Origin: Suilimivivens sp964458255
GTDB taxonomy: Bacteria; Bacillota; Clostridia; Lachnospirales; Lachnospiraceae
Reading direction: 5' to 3'
NCBI GenBank assembly: GCA_964458255.1
Contig: CAYWHY010000082.1
Span: forward strand, 1 to 5,978
Length of the DNA: 5,978 nucleotides
How positions within the stretch are numbered: position 1 is the first letter of the stretch; each line of letters begins with the position of its first letter. Of this stretch, positions 1 to 5,140 are shown in pieces. A program made the translations under genes and the position numbers. Under the pieces are notes generated by a model. It was not told where the DNA came from, searched no databases, and worked only from the letters and a program-made list of their open reading frames with translations.

Positions 1-51
1 CCTCAACTAGTGCTTAGGAGGCGCTTGTTATATCCATTTAACTAAGGGAAC
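1..51 (-). tRNA. tRNA-Arg (anticodon CCT), 5' part only, cut by the window edge
   Basis: Reading the minus strand from 51 down to 1 gives a 7-nt acceptor strand GTTCCCT, then TA at positions 8-9. The D-arm is perfect: GTTA pairs with TAAC around an 8-nt loop containing the invariant GG. Next come A26 and an anticodon arm with loop CTCCTAA, so the anticodon is CCT and reads the arginine codon AGG. The start AGTTG of the variable loop follows. The T-arm and 3' acceptor strand lie outside the window, so acceptor pairing cannot be tested. The D-arm sequence is typical of bacterial tRNA-Arg. One oddity is the anticodon stem, where AGCGC against GCACT leaves a C29.A41 mismatch; T29 would restore it. 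The gene may be a working copy with a tolerated mismatch or the beginning of a pseudogene. A promoter lies about 90 bp upstream. Confidence 0.75.
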
Positions 52-99
52 AAATGCCGTATTTTCGGGCTTTTTAGCCTCTTTGGCTCCGGCTGCCAT
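28..99 (-). CDS. possible 23-residue leader peptide upstream of and into the tRNA-Arg
   Basis: An ATG at 99-97 is preceded by AGGA (112-109) at a 9-nt spacing. It opens a 23-codon frame starting MAAGAKEAKK and ending FVPLVKWI. The TAA stop is made from the D-stem of the tRNA-Arg, so the last eight codons and the stop overlap the tRNA sequence. The frame lies about 35 nt downstream of the predicted transcription start of the 141-169 promoter. Its first part is rich in Ala, Lys and Glu and has no signal peptide or membrane segment. I recognise no family. Translation into a tRNA would clash with tRNA folding and RNase P processing, so this may be chance coding potential in a tRNA leader. It is listed because promoter, Shine-Dalgarno and ATG are correctly ordered. 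Confidence 0.25.
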   Translation of the reverse strand: MAAGAKEAKKPENTAFVPLVKWI

Positions 100-112
100 G
101 TTTATGAATCCT

Positions 113-126
113 ATCACTTGTGTGAT
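113..126 (-). repeat. small hairpin in the tRNA leader
   Basis: On the minus strand ATCAC, a 4-nt loop ACAA, then GTGAT forms a perfect 5-bp stem. It sits just downstream of the predicted transcription start (about 134) and directly ahead of the AGGA that precedes the small frame at 99. It is short and could be chance; no T-run follows, so it is not a terminator. Confidence 0.3.
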
Positions 127-140
127 GAATTACTCCTGTT

Positions 141-169
141 ATTATATATTGATTTTTGACTTTTTACAA
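141..169 (-). promoter_or_regulatory. sigma-A-type promoter driving the tRNA-Arg transcript
   Basis: On the minus strand a TTGTAA -35 box (169-164; 4 of 6 consensus bases) and a perfect TATAAT -10 box (146-141) are separated by exactly 17 bp of AT-rich sequence. The predicted start is near 134-135, giving a leader of about 83 nt before the tRNA 5' end at 51. No protein gene other than the doubtful 23-codon frame lies downstream within the window, so the tRNA is the likely target. Confidence 0.65.
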
Positions 170-178
170 ACTGTAAAA
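162..178. promoter_or_regulatory. perfect 7+7 bp palindrome over the -35 box (operator candidate)
   Basis: TTTTACA (162-168), spacer AAC, TGTAAAA (172-178) is a perfect inverted repeat on DNA. Its left arm contains most of the -35 hexamer at 164-169, so a dimeric repressor bound here would block the promoter. The half-site resembles TACA/TGTA operators of several Gram-positive repressor families but has a 3-bp spacer, and I cannot assign a regulator. It could also be a chance product of AT-rich sequence. Confidence 0.4.
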
Positions 179-218
179 TCCGCTTGCCGCTTCCTAAATG
201 GGCTCTACTTGGCTTCCC

Positions 219-257
219 CTTAGTAGGCTATTGTTATATCCGTTTAACTATGAGAAC
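219..257 (-). pseudogene. truncated, decayed copy of the 5' half of tRNA-Arg
   Basis: The minus strand 257-219 aligns without gaps to tRNA-Arg at 51-13, with 33 of 39 bases identical. The acceptor-like strand is GTTCTCA and the D-arm is still perfectly paired. In the anticodon loop CCT has become ACT (loop CTACTAA). The anticodon stem is destroyed: ATAGC faces GGGGA. No T-arm or complementary 3' acceptor (TGAGAAC) is found downstream. Similarity stops at nucleotide 39, at the 3' edge of the anticodon loop. Weak similarity continues upstream (261-276 against 57-72), suggesting that the duplicated unit included a little 5' flank. The copies are 206 bp apart in the same orientation. Confidence 0.55.
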
Positions 258-328
258 AGAACACCGATTTTTGGCTTAAAATCAAGGTTTTTCAACCATC
301 GAACCGGCAATCGATTATTCTATTTTTC

Positions 329-344
329 ACTGATTTTCATCAGT
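329..344. repeat. 6-bp inverted repeat with 4-nt loop
   Basis: ACTGAT (329-334), TTTC, ATCAGT (339-344) is a perfect stem. As minus-strand RNA it would be a short AU-rich hairpin with a GAAA tetraloop. It lies about 90 bp after the stop of the DUF3881 gene. No T-run follows on either strand, so it is not a standard intrinsic terminator. It may be a weak 3'-end stabiliser or chance. Confidence 0.3.
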
Positions 345-390
345 TACTCACTTTGCAATTCTGTAACCTTTAGCACTTAGCTTCCACCCA

Positions 391-420
391 AACATAACTC
401 TTGAATATTTTAACATAACT
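391..420. repeat. two 9-bp direct repeats, AACATAACT
   Basis: AACATAACT occurs at 391-399 and again at 412-420, start to start 21 bp, which is two helical turns and places both on the same DNA face. They sit just after the DUF3881 stop codon. There is no recognisable promoter next to them, so a regulatory role is speculative. Confidence 0.3.
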
Positions 421-432
421 ATGCCATTCTGA

Positions 433-1311
433 CTAGGGGAAATTAATAAATCCCTGCATCCAAATGGATCCTTTAAAACGCCTTCCAACGGAAGGCTCCC
501 CATACAAATCTTCTTTATTAATACATACATCGAATATCAAATCATTACAATTAACAGTCATAATATAAATTTCTTCTCCTGTTAATCTGTTCTTCACTAA
601 ATTACAGTCCATAATCTCAGCCAAAATGGAATAATGATCACATTCTATACCGTAAGGCATAAAATAAGTATCCACGAGACTAAAAACGTCTTCTTTTAAA
701 ATTCTTTTAGAAATCGCCGTATAAGTATCCATATCATCCAAGGTCAGATTTTCTATAGCTTCTTCGTCCCCTTTGCGGGCCGCATCAAGCAACCGGCTTC
801 TCATCATAAGACTACGTTTATTTTGAATAAGATCCCTTTCCGTTTTTTTAAGAGGCATCATTATAGTTCCCTGCGTAGAAAGGGCGGACAAAGATAATGT
901 TGTCCCTTTCATAGGAAGGAAACCTGAACTTTGTGCCTTAACATAAGAAACCATATTTTGAAGATAAAAAATCAAGGACACACCTACCTTAATATCATCA
1001 CAAATTCCTGCATAAGATTGTTGTGCTGCATGACGTTCTATGGAAACATCTTCAGACGAACTTACTACAGTGCCACGTAAATATGGATAATAATAATCAT
1101 AAGTAAACTTATCCTCATCATCAAATTCTCCGCAAACAGCAATTCCAATATTTTCTGCAAAATCTTTATCGAACTCAGCAATCAGTGTTTTTTCTCCATT
1201 GGATGTATATGCACGATCACTACTGCTCATCACGATATCCGTTAAAAGCTTCTGTAATTCTTTTCGATCCTGTAGCCTGCTAAAACCAATGGCCCTTAAA
1301 TATTTATGCAA
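433..1311 (-). CDS. DUF3881 family protein, function unknown
   Basis: The 292-residue protein is soluble, with no signal peptide or membrane segment. I recognise it as DUF3881, a family I know from Lachnospiraceae and relatives. Visible hallmarks are the N-terminal MHKYLRAIGF (1-10), a central hydrophobic stretch VSLIFYLQNMVSYV (111-124), a helical AARKGDEEAIENLTLDDMD segment (177-195) and a C-terminal GRRFKGSIWMQGF (276-288). Length matches the usual 290 or so. The start is TTG at 1311, 2 nt after the serS stop. AAGGAG (1328-1323) inside the last serS codons lies 11 nt upstream, and the protein begins exactly where the family does. The placement implies translational coupling to serS. No biochemical role is known to me, and the serS linkage alone does not define one. 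Confidence 0.85.
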   Translation of the reverse strand: MHKYLRAIGFSRLQDRKELQKLLTDIVMSSSDRAYTSNGEKTLIAEFDKDFAENIGIAVCGEFDDEDKFTYDYYYPYLRGTVVSSSEDVSIERHAAQQSYAGICDDIKVGVSLIFYLQNMVSYVKAQSSGFLPMKGTTLSLSALSTQGTIMMPLKKTERDLIQNKRSLMMRSRLLDAARKGDEEAIENLTLDDMDTYTAISKRILKEDVFSLVDTYFMPYGIECDHYSILAEIMDCNLVKNRLTGEEIYIMTVNCNDLIFDVCINKEDLYGEPSVGRRFKGSIWMQGFINFP

Positions 1312-1313
1312 AA

Positions 1314-2591
1314 TTATCTGATCTCCTTCATTCCGCCCATATAAGGCTGTAATACTTCCGGAATTTTAATAGAACCGTCTGTCTGTAAATTATTTTCCAA
1401 AAATGCAATCAACATTCTGGGAGGTGCTACAACAGTATTGTTTAATGTGTGGGCAAAATACTTACCATTTTCACCATTAACTCTGATTTTCAGTCTTCTC
1501 GCCTGAGCATCACCCAAATTTGAACAACTGCCCACTTCAAAATATTTTTTCTGTCTTGGTGACCATGCTTCCACATCATAAGATTTTACTTTTAAATCTG
1601 CAAGGTCTCCGGAACAACATTCGATGGTTCTTACGGGAATATCCATAGAACGGAATAAATCTACAGTATTCTGCCATAATTTTTCAAACCACACAGATGA
1701 TTCCTCCGGCTTACATACAACAATCATTTCCTGCTTTTCAAACTGATGAATTCTATAAACACCCCTCTCTTCCAAACCGTGTGCACCTTTTTCTTTACGG
1801 AAACAAGGTGAATAACTGGTAAGTGTCTTGGGAAGTTCAGCTTCCGGAATAATTGTATCAATAAATTTACCAATCATAGAATGTTCACTGGTTCCAATTA
1901 AATATAAATCTTCACCTTCAATTTTATACATCATGGCATCCATTTCAGCAAAGCTCATAACACCGGTTACCACATTACTTCTGATCATAAAAGGAGGTAC
2001 ACAATAAGTAAATCCTCTGGCAATCATAAAATCTCTTGCATAAGAAATAACCGCAGAATGTAATCTGGCAATATCTCCCATCAAATAATAAAAACCATTT
2101 CCGGCGACCTTTCTTGCACTGTCCAAATCAATACCATTAAATTTTTCCATAATTTCTGTGTGGTAGGGAACTTCAAAATCCGGAACTACCGGTTCACCAT
2201 ATCTGGTAATCTCTACATTTTCTGTATCATCTTTACCAATAGGAACGGTAGGATCAATAATATTAGGAATTACCATCATAATTTTGGTAACTTTTTCTTC
2301 CAGCTCTTTTTCTTTTTCTTCCAATTCTAAAAGCCTCTTTGCTCCGGCAGCCACTTCTGCCTTTTTGGCTTCAGCCTCTTCCCTTTTACCCTGCGCCATT
2401 AAAGCTCCGATTTCTTTTGAAATTTTGTTTCTGCCTGCCCTTAAATCATCCGCTTCCTGTTTTACCTTACGACTTTCAGAATCGAGAGCAATCACTTCAT
2501 CCACCAGCTCTAATTTACTGTCTTGAAATTTCTTTTTGATGTTTTCCTTTACCACATCAGGGTTTTCTCTTAAAAATTTAATGTCTATCAT
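1314..2591 (-). CDS. serS: seryl-tRNA synthetase (divergent clostridial type)
   Basis: This cytoplasmic class II aminoacyl-tRNA synthetase charges tRNA-Ser with serine using ATP. It has 425 residues, the normal length. The N-terminal antiparallel coiled-coil arm that grips the long variable arm of tRNA-Ser covers about 25-105, rich in Lys and Glu. The catalytic core follows, with LIGTSEHS (231-238) in place of the more usual TAE motif, motif 2 at about 259-288 (PCFRKEKGAHG, then YRIHQFEKQE), SCSNLGDAQARR (355-366), and motif 3 HTLNNTVVAPPRMLIAFLENN (381-401) carrying Arg392. Common bacterial enzymes have HTLNGS and AVPR-like sequence there, so this is a distinct subtype. AGGAG (2603-2599) sits 7 nt before ATG. 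The gene follows the HD-GYP gene by 20 nt and has no T-box leader, so it is probably expressed from the parA promoter. Confidence 0.95.
   Translation of the reverse strand: MIDIKFLRENPDVVKENIKKKFQDSKLELVDEVIALDSESRKVKQEADDLRAGRNKISKEIGALMAQGKREEAEAKKAEVAAGAKRLLELEEKEKELEEKVTKIMMVIPNIIDPTVPIGKDDTENVEITRYGEPVVPDFEVPYHTEIMEKFNGIDLDSARKVAGNGFYYLMGDIARLHSAVISYARDFMIARGFTYCVPPFMIRSNVVTGVMSFAEMDAMMYKIEGEDLYLIGTSEHSMIGKFIDTIIPEAELPKTLTSYSPCFRKEKGAHGLEERGVYRIHQFEKQEMIVVCKPEESSVWFEKLWQNTVDLFRSMDIPVRTIECCSGDLADLKVKSYDVEAWSPRQKKYFEVGSCSNLGDAQARRLKIRVNGENGKYFAHTLNNTVVAPPRMLIAFLENNLQTDGSIKIPEVLQPYMGGMKEIR
1323..1328 (-). promoter_or_regulatory. ribosome binding site fixing the TTG start of the DUF3881 gene
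   Basis: AAGGAG lies within the final codons of serS, 11 nt before the TTG at 1311. No in-frame ATG nearby has a comparable site, and the TTG start retains the family's conserved N-terminus. Ribosomes finishing serS would stop 2 nt from this start. Confidence 0.7.
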
Positions 2592-2611
2592 AATAAGACT
2601 CCTCTCTTATA

Positions 2612-3661
2612 TTATTCAAGTACTTTTTCTATAAATATGTTTTTTACTTTAAGTAAATCGACAATTAATTCTTTTGATGAATTTTCAATATCTGCATTGA
2701 TTATCTGAATAACAGGTCTTTCCGGAAATTCTTTATTCTGGCGAATTACACTTCCCACAGAACCATCATTTAAAAGAACTTTGCTTCCTACCGGATATAC
2801 TGCCGTAAACTCCAAAAAAACATCTACGATAGAGACTGAAAATGAAAAGCCGCGGAAAGATTTCAAATACTCAACTGCTTTGTATACCTTTTGTCTTTCA
2901 TAACCGATTCCACAAATCATTTCATCAAATGTATCACATACACTTACAACCTGTACTTCAAAAGGTATCTCTTTCATTTTCAACGGATAACCGGAACCAT
3001 CTGTTTTTTCATGATGATGTAAAATAATTTTTTTCCCACGTTCCGATATCCATGTTTCATCCTTTAATGCTGTATATCCATAAATCGGATGTTTACAATA
3101 TTCTGTCAGCTCTGACTTTGAAAAACCTTCTAAATCTCTGTTTTCATAAAAATTATCTAAATATCTAAGACCCAAATCATGAAGCAGACATCCTACAGCA
3201 ATATCATGTACTGACTCTTTGGAAAGTTTGAGTCTGAGAGCAAGTAATGTGGCATAAGAACAAATATTAACAGAATGCTCGTAAATGTCTGCACTTCTTT
3301 CTTTAATATCGAAAATTCTGTCTACTACCTCTTCTTCTTCTAAAACACTCATAATAATATTGTCTGCTGTCCGGCTTAATTCCATAAGCTCACTGCTATT
3401 ATTATAAGTGTGCCTTTCGATAATATGCTTCACTTTATTATGAAAAATATTCTCCACATCTGTTTTTAATATACATACAGCCTCTGCACTGATATGCTCT
3501 TCCTTAATATAGACCTCAGTAATACCCAGTTCTTCTATTTTTGAAATATATTCAGGCCTTAGTACAATGCCATCAGATAAGAGAATTCGAAATTCTGATG
3601 TCATAATAGGCTTTGCTAAAATTTCTCCACCTTTTAAATCAGCAGTCTTACATAATTTCAT
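2612..3661 (-). CDS. HD-GYP-type domain protein, possible c-di-GMP phosphodiesterase or degenerate relative
   Basis: This soluble 349-residue protein has three parts. An N-terminal region (1-60, MKLCKTADLKGGEILAKPI onward) is typical of clostridial HD-GYP proteins. The HD-GYP domain spans about 115-285. A C-terminal module (289-349, YPVGSKVLLNDGSVGSVI) is also common in this group. Predicted metal ligands are present: His129, His161-Asp162, His191, His216-His217 and Asp243, as is the GSGYP loop (222-226). HD-GYP enzymes hydrolyse cyclic di-GMP or related dinucleotides. Here the HDxGK lysine is replaced (HDLGL, 161-165) and the loop after GYP is one residue short, so activity or substrate may differ. 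There is no sensor or receiver domain. AGGAG (3673-3669) lies 7 nt before ATG. The gene is 17 nt after the DUF4446 gene and 20 nt before serS, and its link to chromosome segregation is unexplained. Confidence 0.85.
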   Translation of the reverse strand: MKLCKTADLKGGEILAKPIMTSEFRILLSDGIVLRPEYISKIEELGITEVYIKEEHISAEAVCILKTDVENIFHNKVKHIIERHTYNNSSELMELSRTADNIIMSVLEEEEVVDRIFDIKERSADIYEHSVNICSYATLLALRLKLSKESVHDIAVGCLLHDLGLRYLDNFYENRDLEGFSKSELTEYCKHPIYGYTALKDETWISERGKKIILHHHEKTDGSGYPLKMKEIPFEVQVVSVCDTFDEMICGIGYERQKVYKAVEYLKSFRGFSFSVSIVDVFLEFTAVYPVGSKVLLNDGSVGSVIRQNKEFPERPVIQIINADIENSSKELIVDLLKVKNIFIEKVLE

Positions 3662-3678
3662 GATATCGCTCCTAAAAA

Positions 3679-4194
3679 TTATCCATTCGTTTTCATAGCC
3701 ATATCAAGCGCTTCTTTTTCCTCATTACCAAGAGGTATATCTGATTCTCCGCCTGTAATTTGTTTTGTATAAGAATAGCATCCTTCCGAACTGTGTACAG
3801 AATTAATAATAAAACCGTTATTATTTTCGTCCAACAAAACCAGACAGAAACTCAATTTCCCACCTATCTGACTAAATGCATCGTATTTTACCAAACCAAC
3901 CTTCTGAATATTTGACTCCATTTTCTTGTATAATGTCCGAATATCCTTTTTATTCTTTTCTATAGATGATTTAATAAATTTATTATCTTCAAAAAGTCCC
4001 ACAATTTCATCTTCCAGGCTTTTAGCGGATTTACCAGTCATAAACTTTTTGTAGTCTTTTTTTAATCTAAAAATTGAATGTATATTTACTATACATATAA
4101 TCAGAAGCATGATTACTACTATCACAAAAATCAGCAAAACAATTCCTACATCTAAATTTTCCATTCCAATACTATTTAAAAAAGAACTATTCAT
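3679..4194 (-). CDS. DUF4446 family membrane-anchored protein
   Basis: The protein has 171 residues from ATG at 4194. One hydrophobic segment (about 17-38, GIVLLIFVIVVIMLLIICIV) is followed by basic residues (RLKKDYKK, 43-50), predicting an N-terminal anchor with the rest in the cytoplasm. A charged, probably coiled-coil stretch (58-98) leads to the conserved C-terminal core: VKYDAFSQIGGKLSFCLVLLDENNNGF (102-128), NSVHSSEGCYSYTKQI (131-146) and a final EEKEAL. I recognise this as DUF4446, often found just after parAB in clostridia (from memory). Its function is unknown; a membrane tether or partner for the segregation machinery is only inference. A longer reading from TTG at 4218 (179 residues) is possible but has no good binding site. 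AAAGGT precedes the ATG by 9 nt. It lies 42 nt after parB. Confidence 0.85.
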   Translation of the reverse strand: MNSSFLNSIGMENLDVGIVLLIFVIVVIMLLIICIVNIHSIFRLKKDYKKFMTGKSAKSLEDEIVGLFEDNKFIKSSIEKNKKDIRTLYKKMESNIQKVGLVKYDAFSQIGGKLSFCLVLLDENNNGFIINSVHSSEGCYSYTKQITGGESDIPLGNEEKEALDMAMKTNG

Positions 4195-4203
4195 CTTAAT
4201 TGT

Positions 4204-4209
4204 ACCTTT
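4204..4209 (-). promoter_or_regulatory. ribosome binding site choosing the ATG at 4194 for the DUF4446 gene
   Basis: AAAGGT at 4209-4204 is 9 nt upstream of the ATG at 4194. It lies inside the extended reading that starts with TTG at 4218, which has no Shine-Dalgarno sequence of its own, and the first eight residues of that reading resemble nothing conserved. A further ATG ten codons downstream has no site in front of it. Confidence 0.65.
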
Positions 4210-4236
4210 CGCCTGCAAATAACTGAATTCACAAAT

Positions 4237-5136
4237 TTATTTTGACAGTAAATCCACCAATTTATCTAAATCATCATGGCTGTAAAATTCAATTTCAATT
4301 TTTCCTGCACCATTACCCCTTGCATTAATGGCAACTTTTGCACTGAGTTTTTGCTTTAATTTTTCTTCGATATCCTGATATACAACTTCCAGAGCTTTGT
4401 CTGTATTTACTGCTTTCTTTGCTTTAACCGGTTTACCTAAACCTTTTACAAGCTTCTCAACATCACGTACACTTAATTTTTCATCAAATACCCTTTGGGC
4501 AATTGTATACTGTTGCTCCGGATCTTCAATACCAATTAAAGCCCTTGCATGACCTGTTGAAATCATATCATTGATAATCATTTGCTGTACTTCATCACAC
4601 AATTTTAAAAGACGCATGGAATTAGTAACAGCCGTACGACTCTTTGATACTCTTTCAGCTACTTCATCCTGCTTCAGATTAAATTCTGTCAAAAGCTTTT
4701 TATAAGCAAGTGCTTCTTCAATAGGATTTAAATCTTCTCTTTGTATATTTTCAATTAATGAAATTTCTACTATTTCCTGTTCCGTTAAATTTTTAATAAT
4801 AACAGGAACCTCTTTTAATCCTGCTTTCTTAGCAGCACGCCATCTTCTTTCACCTGCAATTATTTCATAATACGTTTTTCTATCCTGTACAAGAATTGGT
4901 TGAAGTAAACCAAACTGCTTAATTGACTCGGCTAATTCTTCCAAAGCATCCTCATCAAAATTTTTTCTGGGCTGTTCTCTATTTGGTTCAACCTTTGTAA
5001 TATTTACAATGGTTTCACCTTCCTTTTTTTCTTCTTTCTTTTCCTGTTTTGATTTTGTAGAAGTTACTTTTGAACTATCATTTCCTACTGTACTGGGTAT
5101 TAATGCATCTAAACCTTTTCCCAATCCCCTTGCCAT
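4237..5136 (-). CDS. parB: chromosome-partitioning protein ParB/Spo0J
   Basis: ParB binds centromere-like parS sites near the origin, loads as a CTP-dependent sliding clamp and recruits SMC. In spore formers it is called Spo0J. The 299 residues contain an N-terminal ParA-stimulating motif GLGKGLDALIP (4-14, basic Lys7), a Lys/Glu-rich linker (28-41), the ParB/Srx domain with GLLQPILV (76-83), the CTP-binding GERRWRAAKKAG (95-106) and ENIQREDLNPIEEA (129-142), a helix-turn-helix (about 155-180, QDEVAERVSKSRTAVTNSMRLL), and a C-terminal dimerisation region (about 250-299). All key motifs are intact and the length is normal. ATG is 4 nt after the parA stop, with AAAGGA overlapping the end of parA, so the pair is translationally linked. 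I found no 16-bp parS palindrome inside the gene, although B. subtilis has one in spo0J. Confidence 0.96.
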   Translation of the reverse strand: MARGLGKGLDALIPSTVGNDSSKVTSTKSKQEKKEEKKEGETIVNITKVEPNREQPRKNFDEDALEELAESIKQFGLLQPILVQDRKTYYEIIAGERRWRAAKKAGLKEVPVIIKNLTEQEIVEISLIENIQREDLNPIEEALAYKKLLTEFNLKQDEVAERVSKSRTAVTNSMRLLKLCDEVQQMIINDMISTGHARALIGIEDPEQQYTIAQRVFDEKLSVRDVEKLVKGLGKPVKAKKAVNTDKALEVVYQDIEEKLKQKLSAKVAINARGNGAGKIEIEFYSHDDLDKLVDLLSK

Positions 5137-5140
5137 ATTA

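Larger units (their letters stand above)
52..432. other. intergenic region between the DUF3881 gene and tRNA-Arg
   Basis: This 381-bp stretch holds the tRNA promoter and palindrome, the possible leader peptide, the tRNA 5'-half relic and two small repeats, all listed separately. Between about 258 and 432 I see no gene and no GC-rich hairpin followed by T residues. The six-gene operon may therefore lack an intrinsic terminator here and be read through toward the tRNA, or end by a factor-dependent route. A T-arm-like GGTTCGA on the minus strand at 305-299 lacks its pairing partner. Confidence 0.5.

Noticed and set aside
1..258. The two related 39-bp blocks as a CRISPR or dispersed repeat pair
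   Set aside because: There are only two copies, separated by 206 bp, and both are explained by tRNA-Arg secondary structure.
329..344. Hairpin after the DUF3881 gene as an intrinsic terminator
   Set aside because: The stem is only 6 bp and AT-rich, and there is no T-run on either strand.
198..380. 60-codon plus-strand open frame across the tRNA relic
   Set aside because: No ribosome binding site, odd composition, and it covers the tRNA-derived repeat in antisense. It looks like chance.
348..530. 60-codon minus-strand frame overlapping the end of the DUF3881 gene, which could suggest a frameshifted extension
   Set aside because: The DUF3881 protein already ends at the family's usual C-terminus shortly after GSIWMQGF, so no frameshift is needed. 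The other frame has no start signal.
2284..2539. Two plus-strand open frames opposite serS
   Set aside because: They are antisense to the Lys/Glu-rich coiled-coil arm of SerRS, whose codon pattern removes stops from the opposite strand. The Ser/Phe-rich composition is typical of such shadows.
2842..3027. Plus-strand open frame opposite the HD-GYP gene
   Set aside because: It is antisense to a clear domain-encoding gene and has no binding site or recognisable protein.
5006..5022. GTTTCAC in parB as a possible parS half-site
   Set aside because: Only one arm matches; the CACGTGAAAC half is absent. No full TGTTTCACGTGAAACA-like palindrome was found anywhere in the window.
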